Origin: Eubacterium sp.
GTDB taxonomy: Bacteria > Bacillota > Clostridia > Lachnospirales > Lachnospiraceae
DNA: 64,000 nt
Direction of reading: 5' to 3'
Assembly: GCA_017433825.1 (NCBI GenBank)
Contig: JAFRGL010000020.1
Coordinates: forward strand, 1 to 64,000
Shown here: in pieces, positions 1-8,900 of the stretch
How positions within the stretch are numbered: position 1 is the first letter of the stretch
How the letters are laid out: every line of letters starts with the position of its first letter
The notes under the pieces: model-generated
Seen by the model: only the letters and a program-made list of their open reading frames with translations
Told to the model about the DNA's origin: nothing
Database searches by the model: none
Position numbers and translations under genes: made by a program

Positions 1-214
1 CAATTCGAACCCCTAAATACACCTCTGACGGAACATACCCTTCGCCGTATTTCCGCTTCAAACGGTTTTCAAAGTCGATCCACTCGGAAAAGGAGCTGAC
101 TTCTTCAAGACCCGCACAGCCATCAAAGCTGTCATTATTTACAAGCATATCTTCTTTGTATCCCATGACTTGCTCTGCATATTCATTTGTAGGTCTTACC
201 AATTTCAGATACAT
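1..214 (-). CDS. GNAT family N-acetyltransferase (N-terminal part, cut by window edge)
   Basis: The reading frame starts at an ATG whose complement is 212-214 and runs off the left edge, giving about 71 residues (MYLKLVRPTNEYAEQVMGYK at the start). A GGGAAG ribosome binding site lies 5-10 nt upstream. The opening (a strand followed by a helix with TNEYAEQVMGYKEDM) and the later SSFSEWIDFENR stretch resemble the larger predicted GNAT acetyltransferases common in Firmicutes. The acetyl-CoA loop would lie outside the window, so the assignment rests on the N-terminus alone. The gene begins 31 nt after the stop codon of the C-terminal-peptide repeat at 246-335, the same arrangement seen at four other accessory genes here. 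Confidence 0.55.
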   Translation of the reverse strand, partial: MYLKLVRPTNEYAEQVMGYKEDMLVNNDSFDGCAGLEEVSSFSEWIDFENRLKRKYGEGYVPSEVYLGVRI

Positions 215-245
215 ATGTTCTTCCCTTTGCTGATAACGATACGTT

Positions 246-335
246 TTATTTATATTGCTTCAGATACTCCGCATCTTTCGGTTCATAAGGCACTGAGATG
301 AAGTCTTTCTTTTGGTGGTACAAGAGGCATACCGT
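246..335 (-). repeat. Dispersed C-terminal-peptide repeat, copy R1
   Basis: On the minus strand this 90-bp stretch reads as an open C-terminal peptide, TVCLLYHQKKDFISVPYEPK followed by DAEYLKQYK and a stop. Just upstream the frame continues as NIYEHVE, so the junction reads EHVETVCLL, which resembles the conserved end of RlmD/RumA-type rRNA methyltransferases (inference). Four more copies occur at 29704, 30755, 33857 and 34709, all on the same strand and each directly upstream of a small accessory gene. Differences between copies fall largely at third codon positions, so the repeat was coding when it spread. There is no start codon or complete gene here. Confidence 0.85.
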
Positions 336-354
336 CTCAACATGCTCATATATA

Positions 355-963
355 TTATCCGGCTTTTGCAATGTCAAAAATACAGGCCGTAATGCCCTGC
401 ACCAGCACAGGCATCTCAATATAAGGTGTCCCTGCCGGTTTTCCTTCCGTCTGTTCTTTAAAGTACGGCAGATGGATGAAACCGGCGGGTATGGTTCTGC
501 CCGTTTCGGACAGGTGATGCAGCATCCCGTACATCAGGCTGTTGCAGACAAAGGTGCCCGCGGATTCCGACAGCTCCGCCGGGATGCCGGCAGCCTGCAG
601 GACAGCAAGCAGGCGTTCAAGGGGAAGCGCGGACGGATATTCTTCCGGCCCCTGCGGCACCACCGGCATGCCGTGCGGGGTGCTGCCGTCATTGTCGGGA
701 ATTCTTGCTTCCCGAAGATTGACAGCCCTTTTCTCAAGGGAAATACAGCTTCTGCCTCCTGCCTGTCCGAGGCAGATAACCGCATCCGGGTTTTCCCGAT
801 CAATCATCTCGTTTATCCGGTCCTCCGCCTTCTGAAACGCCACCGGCAGGACCAGCTTTGCCAATGCGCACCCTTCAGGCGCGGAAGCCTCATTCAGCAC
901 TTCCAGAGACACATTTTTCTCATCCCCGCCGAAAGGTTCAAAGGCGGTAAGAAGAATCTTCAT
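355..963 (-). CDS. pcp: Pyrrolidone carboxyl peptidase (pyroglutamyl peptidase I)
   Basis: A 202-residue cysteine peptidase (family C15) that removes N-terminal pyroglutamate from peptides in the cytoplasm. The opening MKILLTAFEPFGG is diagnostic. The catalytic triad is visible: Glu77 in LEKRAVNLREARIPDN, Cys140 in GTFVCNSLMYG, and His164 in GFIHLPYF. Length is normal for the family (200-215). The ATG at 963 follows GGAGGTG with seven bases between; a GTG nine bases further up overlaps that site and is not the start. The gene ends only 20 nt before repeat R1. A short duplicate of its first codons lies at 25308-25364. Confidence 0.95.
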   Translation of the reverse strand: MKILLTAFEPFGGDEKNVSLEVLNEASAPEGCALAKLVLPVAFQKAEDRINEMIDRENPDAVICLGQAGGRSCISLEKRAVNLREARIPDNDGSTPHGMPVVPQGPEEYPSALPLERLLAVLQAAGIPAELSESAGTFVCNSLMYGMLHHLSETGRTIPAGFIHLPYFKEQTEGKPAGTPYIEMPVLVQGITACIFDIAKAG

Positions 964-1058
964 TTTCCGCACCTCCGCTTTTGTTTACGGCTTATGGTGC
1001 AAATACCGTATCTGCACTCAGCCATTTTGATTATACTGCACCGGCGTTATGATGTCAA

Positions 1059-1098
1059 AAAAGACAGCGGAGCCTAAAAAACTCCGCTGCCTTTTTTT
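1059..1098 (-). terminator. Rho-independent terminator after the 77-aa ORF
   Basis: Stem arms GACAGCGGAG and CTCCGCTGCC enclose a short A-rich loop. On the minus strand the hairpin is followed by TCTTTTTT. T-runs on both sides suggest it may work in both directions. Confidence 0.8.
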
Positions 1099-1127
1099 GC
1101 AGGAACGGCAGGATTATGTCCGCCGTC

Positions 1128-1361
1128 TTATTCGTCTTTTTTCGTCAGCCGGGCAATGGCCTCGTTCAGCCCGTTGGTGTAATGGATGTAGTAATCGGTC
1201 TCTCCTTCCACCGGAACCCAGAAGGATTCGCAGGGCACGCCGACTGCCGTATAGGCTTTATTGCCCGCCAGGACGAGGAATGTTTTGTCAATCAGCCGCA
1301 CCTGCTCCGGATAATTGTCCCACATAGCGTGAAATGCGCAGATCAGTTCTTCCTGGGTCAT
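1128..1361 (-). CDS. Small PAS-like protein, 77 aa
   Basis: The start is the ATG at 1361, preceded by AAAGGAGAA at good spacing; the longer frame to 1400 lacks a site. The protein (MTQEELICAFHAMWDNYPEQ...) has the pattern MWDN(F/Y)PEQVRLIDK...VLAGNKAY...G that resembles a short stand-alone PAS-like domain seen in clostridial small proteins. No cofactor-binding residue can be proved. It is monocistronic with its own terminator at 1059-1098. Function unknown; the PAS resemblance is a family-level impression, not a demonstrated homology. Confidence 0.6.
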   Translation of the reverse strand: MTQEELICAFHAMWDNYPEQVRLIDKTFLVLAGNKAYTAVGVPCESFWVPVEGETDYYIHYTNGLNEAIARLTKKDE

Positions 1362-1459
1362 GTTTTGTTCTCCTTTGTACATATGCAGGATTATCAGCAA
1401 CTCATAATAATTATACAGGATATCCTTTGCAATGTCAAAAGAGCAGGAACCGTCTGCAG

Positions 1460-1936
1460 CTACGCTTCATTCACCAGTTTCCCGGTTATATGTTCGGGTG
1501 TCAGCGCAAACATTAGCGTCGCAGGTCCCGAACGCTCAATCTCCTGCCGGATGTATTCCTCGTCATCCGTAAATTTCCGGCTCAGTTCGGCCGCAATACG
1601 GTATATCGTACCCTTCTCTTCAATAAACTGTACTTTTCCGAACACGATGACCGACCTGATATTCAGCGCCCAGCTTCCGTCTTTGCGGAAGCCCTTGTCA
1701 TAGACACAAAAGGATACCTTGTCATACCGTTTCATGGCATCAATCTTATGTCCCGCCTTCCCGCTGTGAAAATAGATTTTCCCGTCCTCTTCACAGTAAT
1801 AATGGTTGACGGGCATGCCGTAAGGATAGCCGTCATCACCCAGCACGGACAAAACACCGCGGGGCTCCTCCTTCAGGATGCGGATGCACTCCTCTTCCGT
1901 AAGCTGCTGACCTTTCCTGAGCATTTCTCTGAACAC
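1460..1936 (-). CDS. Pyridoxamine 5'-phosphate oxidase-family flavoprotein, NimA-like
   Basis: A 158-residue FMN-binding split-barrel protein. Typical landmarks are RGVLSVLGDDGYPYGMPVNH near residues 27-45, then KIYFHSGKAGHKIDAMKRY and KVSFCVYD, the pattern of the NimA/5-nitroimidazole-reductase-like branch. Such proteins reduce small flavin-accessible substrates; the substrate here is unknown and resistance to nitroimidazoles must not be assumed. The best start is a GTG at 1936 (GGGAG nine bases upstream); an ATG four codons in, at 1924, is the alternative. It lies 22 nt after the glycyl radical enzyme gene and may be co-transcribed with it. Confidence 0.85.
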   Translation of the reverse strand: MFREMLRKGQQLTEEECIRILKEEPRGVLSVLGDDGYPYGMPVNHYYCEEDGKIYFHSGKAGHKIDAMKRYDKVSFCVYDKGFRKDGSWALNIRSVIVFGKVQFIEEKGTIYRIAAELSRKFTDDEEYIRQEIERSGPATLMFALTPEHITGKLVNEA

Positions 1937-1958
1937 TTTTCTTATCTCCCTTTTTCAG

Positions 1959-4373
1959 TTAAAGATGGTCGTTCTGGGTCCTTGCAATGATTTCATTCTG
2001 CATCATATCCGTCAGGGTGACGAAATAGGCGCTGTAGCCTGCCACCCGGACAATGATGTCTTTATACTGTTTCGGATTCTCCTGCGCGGCCTCAAGGGTC
2101 TCCCTTCTGACAACGGACATCTGCACCTGCTTGCCGCCGTTTGTAAGGTAAGCCTTGATGGCGGCGGCCAGCTTCAGCTTGTCGTCGTCGGTTTTGAGAA
2201 CGTCGGGGTTGAACTTCATATTCAGAAGCGTCGCGGAGAATTCATCCTGCGCAATCTTGCGGCCGGAGTTGAATACCGCAAGCGGTCCGTTCACGTCCGT
2301 GCCCTGCACGGGGGAAATCATGCCGTCCGCGAGAATCTCGTTTGCCCCTCTTCCGTCGGCGGTTGCCGCAACGCATTTGCCGCAGGGCTGGTGGGCGGAA
2401 ATGGAGATTCCGCTGGGGATGGAGGTCGAACCCCAGCAGCTGGGATAGGACTCGACCTGTTTGGCGAACCGGTGATAGAATTCCTTCGCCACTTCGTCGG
2501 CGTAATCGTCGTTGTTGCCGTATTTCGGCGCGTCAAGGACGTCTTTCCGGATTTCGTCGAAGCCTTCCCAGTTGGCGTCCAGAGCCTCTACCATCTGTTT
2601 CATGGTGTACTTTTTCTCTTCGAAGACCAGCTTCTTAAAGGCTACCAGGGAATTAACGGCGTTGATGCCGCCGACGGTCATGATGGTGGAGCCGGTATCG
2701 AAGGGCTTGAAACTTCTCTTCTCATAAGGCTCGCCGCATACGACGCCGTCGTGCATCAAGGCGCTGGGGAAGACGTCCGGAATGACGTTCATCTTGACCA
2801 GGGAATCAATGGCGGTACGCTCATTTACCAGCTCGGTAAACCAGTTCTGGTATTCATAGTAGGCTTCGCAGAATTCCTCAAACGTTTTGCAGTCATAGAT
2901 GCTTTTGGGTTCGGGGCCGTATTTTTTGCCGAGGGTGGACATGTAGCCTTCGTGAAGGAAGGCGTCCAGCACCTGGCACTGGTTGTAGAAAATAACGCCC
3001 ATGGTGCGGGCCTTGCCGGGGATAACGGCGTCCAGGCATCCGCAGATGGCGAAGTTCCTGGCGTCCTCCAGAGCGTAGCCCTTGTCGGTCCAGAACTTGA
3101 TGTAGGACTGGTCTGACACAAAGGCGGGCATGCCGCAGCCGGTGGCCACACAGTCAACGCCGGCCTGCACCACTTCCACGGGGGTGTAATCACCGACCCT
3201 TAAGGTAATGGTGTGATGGGGGACGTTCATCTCCTTTGAAGCCCTGATGAACAGAAGCGTCAGTTCATTCGAAGCGTCCTTTCCGGTCTTTGTATCGCAG
3301 CCGCCCAGGATAAAGTTCAGCCATCTGGAGTCGCCGGAATGCCGGCCGCGTCCCAGGCCGCCGCGGGCGGTGTGGAAGGTGGTGGTCTTTACCTTAATCA
3401 ATTCCAGAAGCTCCAGGACCTCGTCGTCGGTAATGCGTCCGGCTTCAATATCCGCCTTGTAGAAGGGGTACAGGTACTGGTCGATACGTCCGGCCGACAT
3501 GGTGTTTGATGCCACGGAAAGGAAGGTGAACCAGAAGGACTGCAGTGCCTCATAAAATGTCCTGGCTGGGAATTCGGGGACCCTGCGGCAGGTTTCCGCC
3601 ATCTTTGTAAGCTCTGCTTTCCTTACCGGGTCGGCGCACTCTTCCGCCATCTTTTCTGCCAGGTCGGCATGCCTGCGGGCATAGTTGATGAAGCCTTCGA
3701 ACACCCGGACAATGCCTTCCCAGTAATTGTGTTTGTCCAGATCGGCGTCTGTGATGACATGCTCGGCCGCCAGGCAGGCTTTCGCCTCGTCGATAACGGC
3801 TCTCGCGCCTTCGTTTAGAATACGCTCATATTCGACGCACTTTAAGACAAAGCCGGGACCCAGGCCGATGCCTGTCTGCCCGATGCCGTTGGAAGCGCCG
3901 GAATCACGGTCCTTCCAGATTGGCATGGTAACGCCGGAACGGATGAAGTCGTTCATCCTGGGATTGTCCCAGGTAAGCTCCGCAAGATAGTCGCAGGTGC
4001 GGTAATTTTTGGCCAGCACGTTAAGGCGGTCCTTTAAGATTTCCAGCTCCGCCTCGTCTTCGGGGGAAATATAGTACATGTCCCCGGTTTCCTCTTTAAG
4101 GTGGTCAAGTTCGGCCTTGGACCATACGCCCATCTCATAGTCCAGCTCCACGCCGTTTGTATGGCTGGCGCCGTTGCCGCAGATGAGGTCATCATCCGGA
4201 ATGGCAATGGGCATCCGGTTGTAGTAGTTTGCGTGAAGTGTGGAACGGTATGTGATGGTCGGCAGGTTCCTGCATTCCTCCAGGGTATCCGCGGCTATGC
4301 GCAGCTTCTCAAGCCCGATGACGATCGGTGTATTGGTGGCGACCTCCCTCATTCTCCTGATGCGTTCTGTCAT
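1959..4373 (-). CDS. Glycyl radical enzyme of the PFL/dehydratase superfamily, atypical active site
   Basis: An 804-residue oxygen-sensitive radical enzyme. The glycyl loop RVAGYSAYF places the radical glycine at Gly779, 25 residues from the C-terminus, as in known members. The thiyl cysteine is Cys446 in AICGCLDAVIPGK. Dehydratases and arylacetate decarboxylases usually have Cys-Val-Glu here (general base two residues after Cys); this protein has Cys-Leu-Asp, so Asp448 replaces Glu. The substrate cannot be named. AGAGGAG precedes the ATG at 4373. No radical-SAM activating enzyme lies in the window, so activation must come from elsewhere. Neighbours are oligoendopeptidase F upstream and a NimA-like flavoprotein downstream on the same strand. 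Confidence 0.9.
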   Translation of the reverse strand: MTERIRRMREVATNTPIVIGLEKLRIAADTLEECRNLPTITYRSTLHANYYNRMPIAIPDDDLICGNGASHTNGVELDYEMGVWSKAELDHLKEETGDMYYISPEDEAELEILKDRLNVLAKNYRTCDYLAELTWDNPRMNDFIRSGVTMPIWKDRDSGASNGIGQTGIGLGPGFVLKCVEYERILNEGARAVIDEAKACLAAEHVITDADLDKHNYWEGIVRVFEGFINYARRHADLAEKMAEECADPVRKAELTKMAETCRRVPEFPARTFYEALQSFWFTFLSVASNTMSAGRIDQYLYPFYKADIEAGRITDDEVLELLELIKVKTTTFHTARGGLGRGRHSGDSRWLNFILGGCDTKTGKDASNELTLLFIRASKEMNVPHHTITLRVGDYTPVEVVQAGVDCVATGCGMPAFVSDQSYIKFWTDKGYALEDARNFAICGCLDAVIPGKARTMGVIFYNQCQVLDAFLHEGYMSTLGKKYGPEPKSIYDCKTFEEFCEAYYEYQNWFTELVNERTAIDSLVKMNVIPDVFPSALMHDGVVCGEPYEKRSFKPFDTGSTIMTVGGINAVNSLVAFKKLVFEEKKYTMKQMVEALDANWEGFDEIRKDVLDAPKYGNNDDYADEVAKEFYHRFAKQVESYPSCWGSTSIPSGISISAHQPCGKCVAATADGRGANEILADGMISPVQGTDVNGPLAVFNSGRKIAQDEFSATLLNMKFNPDVLKTDDDKLKLAAAIKAYLTNGGKQVQMSVVRRETLEAAQENPKQYKDIIVRVAGYSAYFVTLTDMMQNEIIARTQNDHL

Positions 4374-4403
4374 GTCTGTTTCTCCTCTGTATGCTGAATA
4401 TGT

Positions 4404-6215
4404 TTACAGGCTGATTCCGTCGATTTCTTCCGTAAGCCTGCAGATTTCGTCAATAAGTGAACCGACATAGCCGATGGTGGCGTTAAGCGGCCCGTCGGTC
4501 GTGATATCCACGCCGGCAAGGGCAGCCATTTCCACAGGCGGAAGAGATCCGCCGGAAGCCAGGAATTTCTTCCAGTCGTTTACGGCGTTTTCACCTTCTT
4601 CGTCGATGCGCAGCATGGCCTGCGTGGCCACCGTAAGCCCGGCGCTGTAGGTATACGGGTAAAGCCCCATGTAATAATGCGGCTGCCGCATCCAGGTCAG
4701 TTCGGCTCCTTCCGGAATCTCCACGGCATCGCCCCAGAACAGCTCCAGGTTTTGTCGGAACAGCCCGCTTAACACGTCCGCGTTCACGCTGCCGCCTTCG
4801 TCGATGATACGGTAAACCTCACGCTGGTACCAGGCTTCCCTGAGATGCGTGACGAAGTTGTGGTAATAGGTATTGCTGACAAGGCTTGCAAGTACCCAGC
4901 GGCGGAAGCGTTTGTCCTCCTGAGTATGCATCAGATGATGCCCGAGGAGAAGTTCGTTCATGGTGGACGGCGCCTCCACAAGGTAGAGGGAGGGATTGTC
5001 GTCATATAAAGACTGCGCCCGGTCGCTGTACATGGACTGTCCCGCATGCCCCAGCTCATGGGCAACAGTGAACACGTCCGACATGCGGTTGTTCCAGTTC
5101 AGCAGGATGTAGGAATTCGCTTTGTAGGTCCCGGCGCAGAAGCCGCCCGTGCTCTTTCCGATGTTTCTCGCGAAATCAATCCAGCGCTCCTTATATGCCC
5201 TGTCCACCATATCCACGTAGTCTTCCCCGAGGATGGCCAGGCCTTCCCGGACGTATTTGTGGGATTCCTCTATTGTAACCTTCGGGTCATATTCCGGGTC
5301 AACCGCAGTCTTCAAATCGGCAAAGGTCATCTTATCCAGGCCGTGCTTTTTCTTAAGAAGCGTCGCGTACCGGCGCATATGGGGAGCCAGGCGCTCGGTA
5401 ATCACGTCAATCTGGCGGTCGTACATTTCCCTTGTTACCTTCTGTTCGAACAGGAGGCTGTCGAATACATTCGGAAACTTCCGCAGTTCCGACATTGTTT
5501 TCTCCTGCGTCACGCAGGCATTATAGGCGGCCGCGGTGGTGTTTTTGTATTTATCAATCGCAGCGCTGAAGGCGGCAAACGCCGCACGCCTTATCTTCGC
5601 ATCCTCTTCATGTTCGTAATTGTCCTCGAAAAGGGAATAGCCCAGCGGGTACTCTTTCCCGTCCACGGTAAAGGGTTCAAAGGCAATGTCAGCCAGCTTC
5701 ATCGTATTGTAAATGGTATACGGAACCTCCATCGTCCTTCCCAGGGCGGCCAGCGTTTTCTCCGTTTCCGGGGAAAGCATGTGTTCTTTTTTGGCAATCA
5801 GGTCCTGCAGGTATACGCGGCAGCCTTTGGCAAGTCCTGCGGCTTTTTCAAGCTCTTCTGCCGGCGCCAGCAGGATTTCGCTGTCGACAAATGACATTTT
5901 GCTGTACAGGCGCGTCAGTTCATCGCTTACTTTCGCCTCGCGTTCCCTGAGACTGTTGTCCGTATAATCCGCCTCCAGGGCAAGTCCGGTGTAGCTGGAA
6001 ATGCGTATAACCGCCTGCAGGATAAGCTCCATTTCATCCAGGCAGCTTACAATGCTTTCCGCGGCGGTAAGCTTCCCCTGATAGGTTTCAGCAAGCCTGT
6101 CTACCGCGGCCTTTGTCTTTTCCAGTTCCTCCCACATCAGTTTCTCATCGGCATAAATCAGGGACAGATACCATGTTTCTTCCACAGGTACGTCCTTACG
6201 GGCATTTAATTGCAT
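4404..6215 (-). CDS. pepF: Oligoendopeptidase F (M3B metallopeptidase)
   Basis: A 603-residue cytoplasmic zinc peptidase, the usual length of the PepF family. The zinc site HELGH lies in TVAHELGHAGQSMYS, with the third ligand expected in the following EAPSTMNE segment. C-terminal RQPHYYMGLYPYTYSAGL is typical of the group. It degrades short peptides. AGAGGT lies five bases before the ATG at 6215. The glycyl radical enzyme begins 30 nt after its stop, so the two are probably co-transcribed, but a functional link is not evident. Confidence 0.95.
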   Translation of the reverse strand: MQLNARKDVPVEETWYLSLIYADEKLMWEELEKTKAAVDRLAETYQGKLTAAESIVSCLDEMELILQAVIRISSYTGLALEADYTDNSLREREAKVSDELTRLYSKMSFVDSEILLAPAEELEKAAGLAKGCRVYLQDLIAKKEHMLSPETEKTLAALGRTMEVPYTIYNTMKLADIAFEPFTVDGKEYPLGYSLFEDNYEHEEDAKIRRAAFAAFSAAIDKYKNTTAAAYNACVTQEKTMSELRKFPNVFDSLLFEQKVTREMYDRQIDVITERLAPHMRRYATLLKKKHGLDKMTFADLKTAVDPEYDPKVTIEESHKYVREGLAILGEDYVDMVDRAYKERWIDFARNIGKSTGGFCAGTYKANSYILLNWNNRMSDVFTVAHELGHAGQSMYSDRAQSLYDDNPSLYLVEAPSTMNELLLGHHLMHTQEDKRFRRWVLASLVSNTYYHNFVTHLREAWYQREVYRIIDEGGSVNADVLSGLFRQNLELFWGDAVEIPEGAELTWMRQPHYYMGLYPYTYSAGLTVATQAMLRIDEEGENAVNDWKKFLASGGSLPPVEMAALAGVDITTDGPLNATIGYVGSLIDEICRLTEEIDGISL

Positions 6216-6260
6216 ATATTACCTCTTTCCCGCCTCTGCAGGCGTATTATTTCATTTTAT

Positions 6261-7175
6261 TTATATCCGTCGTCTTTCATTTTCCTCACGCAGCTTCTGC
6301 GCAATGGCCAGGAAATGGGAAACGGCGGGGTTCGGATTGTCCCTGCGGCTGATAAGCCTGGACTCATGGTACACCGGCTCCCCGGTAAGCTTCAGGAAAC
6401 GTAAGGTTGCGTTCCTGTAAAACCCCTGAAGTTCACCCGACAGCATGGTATACCCTCTTCCGCTGCCCACAAGCAAATCCAGGGTCTGGGTATTGCGGGC
6501 GTATTGTATTCTCTCAGGCGTATAACCCAGTGCCCTTGTCACCCTGTCGAGGCTTTTCTTCAGCATTTCAGGCGCTTCCTTGAAATCAAGGCTGATATAG
6601 GTTTCCTCTGCCAGATCCGACCCGGATATTTCTCCCCTGTCTGCCAGCGGATGGTCTTTTCCCACCACGGCGTAAAGCTGTCCCTGGATCATTCCTTTCA
6701 CCTCATATACTTCCGGGTCGAAGTCCATGAAATCACCCACGGCAATCACATCAAACTGATTCCGCAGGAACTGTTCATGGACCTCCTGATTGGTTCCCGT
6801 GCCAATCACCACGTCTATATCCGGATAGGCGGAAGAAAACACGTCCAGGACCGTGGTAAGATAATGCTCCGCAGAAGGCCCGTTATACCCGCAGGTCATG
6901 GAGCCCTTCTCTCCCGTTGCGAATTTCCGGGCTGATTCAACACCGTTGTTGTAATGCGCAAGCGCAAGCTCTGCTTCCTGGATGAACGCGGCACCGGCCG
7001 GCGTAACCTCAAAACGATGATGTCCTCTTACGTACAGCTGTACGCCAAGGCTTTTTTCCAGGTTCCTGATCTGTTGACTGAGTGCCTGCTGTGTTATATA
7101 GTATTTCCTTGCTGTTTCCGTAAAGCTGCCGCACCGGGCAATATCAATACAGTACTCGAGAACCTCGATATTCAT
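6261..7175 (-). CDS. LysR family transcriptional regulator
   Basis: 304 residues. The N-terminal winged helix-turn-helix (residues 1-60, with GSFTETARKYYITQQALSQQ as the DNA-reading part) is followed by a two-lobed effector-binding domain starting near residue 90. GGAGGTGGAAG precedes the ATG. It is separated from the upstream redox operon by a terminator at 7224-7256 and runs into pepF with a 45-nt gap. Candidate targets are the pepF/glycyl radical enzyme operon or the transporter/flavoprotein genes; the sequence does not decide. Confidence 0.95.
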   Translation of the reverse strand: MNIEVLEYCIDIARCGSFTETARKYYITQQALSQQIRNLEKSLGVQLYVRGHHRFEVTPAGAAFIQEAELALAHYNNGVESARKFATGEKGSMTCGYNGPSAEHYLTTVLDVFSSAYPDIDVVIGTGTNQEVHEQFLRNQFDVIAVGDFMDFDPEVYEVKGMIQGQLYAVVGKDHPLADRGEISGSDLAEETYISLDFKEAPEMLKKSLDRVTRALGYTPERIQYARNTQTLDLLVGSGRGYTMLSGELQGFYRNATLRFLKLTGEPVYHESRLISRRDNPNPAVSHFLAIAQKLREENERRRI

Positions 7176-7223
7176 CTTCCACCTCCGTTTTTTTTGATTA
7201 TATCACAGTTTCTGCCGCTTTGG

Positions 7224-7256
7224 CAAAAAAAGGCCGGGCAAAACGCCCGGCCTTTC
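7224..7256 (-). terminator. Rho-independent terminator of the transporter/flavoprotein operon
   Basis: Minus strand GGCCGGGCGTTTTGCCCGGCC followed by seven T. A very GC-rich stem, 29 nt after the stop codon of the Fe-S flavoprotein gene. Confidence 0.92.
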
Positions 7257-7284
7257 TGTGCCTTTTTCAGTTGTTACTGACGCT

Positions 7285-8883
7285 TTACGCCAGATCCCAG
7301 GGTGCGATACGCTTTCCGGGTCTGTCGGGCGTTACGGTGATCGCTTTCTGCGGGCATTCACGCTCGCAGTAAAGGCATACCATACAGTCCTGCGGATAGG
7401 TAATCTCGGCCCTGCTGCCGCAGGTCATGCATCTTTGCGCTTCGACCCTGGCCTCATTGTCCGTATACACGCCGTCCCTGTCCGAGGGCTCGGTACGCGG
7501 GAATTTGGGAACGGAGGCCTTCGGCGGATTCATCAGGCGCACCGTTGCGTCCACCCTTCCTTCACACACGTCCGCGCCGCGAAGGTATCTGTCCATGGAC
7601 TCAGCAGCCTCTTTTCCTGCTGCAAAAGCAGCGGCAACCGAACCGTCGGAAGCGCTTACCGCGTCGCCCCCGGCAAAAACGCCGGGAAGGCTTGTTTCTT
7701 TTGTAAGTTTATCCGCCTGAATCATTCCCGAAGCGGAAACGGAAAGTCCTTCCGGCATTCCCGTGAGGTCGACGCCCTGGCCGATGGCAAAGCAGACCAT
7801 GTCCGCATCGACATGCATGCTTATACTCTCATCGTACAGCGGCGCGAATTTACCCGTCAGGTCATTCACCCTCGTACAGGCAATGACATCGATGCCCGAA
7901 ACCCTGCCGTCCGAACCCGTAACACGGGCCGGGCCGTAACCGCAGAGAAGCTCGATTCCTTCCGATACGGCTGCCTGTATTTCCTTGTCAAACGCAGGCA
8001 TTTCCTTTCTGGATTCCAGACAGATTACCGTAACTTTTTCCGCCCCGCGCTTTTTCAGCGTCATGGCTGCGTCCATGGCCACATTTCCGCCGCCGATGGC
8101 CACTGCCCTTTCCGGCGTGTCCGGATTTTCCCCGGCATTTACCGCTGTAAGGTAATCAAATGCTCCGGCCACACCTGCAAGGTTCGTGCCTTCCGTTTTC
8201 ACTTTTCTGCTTATCTGGGTGCCTACTGCCAGAAATACAGCCGGGTATTCCTTCTGCAGTTCTTCCAGTGTAATATCCGTCCCGAAAGCGACACCGGTCT
8301 TAAAGGTTACGCCCATATCCTTCAGGTACTGTATCTCGATATCCAGGACTTCCTTGTCAAGCCTGAAAGCGGGAATACCGTATCTAAGCATGCCCCCGGG
8401 CAGTTCCCGTTTCTCAAATACAGTTACAGAATAGCCTTTGCGGCTCAGATAATACGCGCAGGAAAGCCCGGCAGGTCCGGCACCGATGACGGCTGCCTTC
8501 GCCAGGTAAATCACTTTCTGCGGTTCGGCTTTTTCATAAAGGTATTTATCCGCTATATATCTTTCCAGGCAGTTGATGTTGACCGCGGAATCCACTTCGC
8601 ACCTGGCGCATTTGGATTCGCAGGGATGCGGGCATACACGCCCGGTAATCGCCGGGAATGGAATATATTCCCGCATCAGCTTATACGCCTCTTCCGTTTC
8701 ATCCATCTCCACCAGATAGGAATACCTCCTGACGCTTAAGGATGCCGGACAGCCTGTCGCACAGGGAGACAGGAGTTCTTTTTCAATCGGCTGCGTATTC
8801 AGGCGGAATACATCCTCGGGACATGTGTCCACACATAATCCGCATCCATTGCACAAATCTTTATTAATCGTTGAGATAGGCAT
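7285..8883 (-). CDS. GltD-like FAD/NAD(P) oxidoreductase with N- and C-terminal Fe-S clusters
   Basis: 532 residues. Residues 5-22 carry a ferredoxin motif (Cys11, Cys14, Cys17, Cys21). A GltD-type Fe-S domain follows (CATGCPASL, then RVCPHPCESKC). Two Rossmann folds come next: AVIGAGPAGLSCAYYLSRKG for FAD and AVAIGGGNVAMDAAM for NAD(P). A second ferredoxin motif lies at Cys500-Cys503-Cys506-Cys510. It probably shuttles electrons between NAD(P)H and ferredoxin or a partner flavoprotein. The gene lies 17 nt after the flavoprotein gene at 8901, so the two products likely form one enzyme system. Substrate unknown. Confidence 0.9.
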   Translation of the reverse strand: MPISTINKDLCNGCGLCVDTCPEDVFRLNTQPIEKELLSPCATGCPASLSVRRYSYLVEMDETEEAYKLMREYIPFPAITGRVCPHPCESKCARCEVDSAVNINCLERYIADKYLYEKAEPQKVIYLAKAAVIGAGPAGLSCAYYLSRKGYSVTVFEKRELPGGMLRYGIPAFRLDKEVLDIEIQYLKDMGVTFKTGVAFGTDITLEELQKEYPAVFLAVGTQISRKVKTEGTNLAGVAGAFDYLTAVNAGENPDTPERAVAIGGGNVAMDAAMTLKKRGAEKVTVICLESRKEMPAFDKEIQAAVSEGIELLCGYGPARVTGSDGRVSGIDVIACTRVNDLTGKFAPLYDESISMHVDADMVCFAIGQGVDLTGMPEGLSVSASGMIQADKLTKETSLPGVFAGGDAVSASDGSVAAAFAAGKEAAESMDRYLRGADVCEGRVDATVRLMNPPKASVPKFPRTEPSDRDGVYTDNEARVEAQRCMTCGSRAEITYPQDCMVCLYCERECPQKAITVTPDRPGKRIAPWDLA

Positions 8884-8900
8884 ATTACCGCTCCTTCCCC

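Noticed and set aside
1460..1936. Nitroimidazole resistance gene nim
   Set aside because: The protein belongs to the broad split-barrel flavoprotein group; the resemblance does not show the nim activity.
1965..3116. Long plus-strand open frame of 383 codons
   Set aside because: It is the antisense of the glycyl radical enzyme; no ribosome binding site and a composition typical of a shadow frame.
7258..8739. Plus-strand open frame of 493 codons
   Set aside because: Antisense of the GltD-like gene, whose domains and cysteine motifs are unambiguous.
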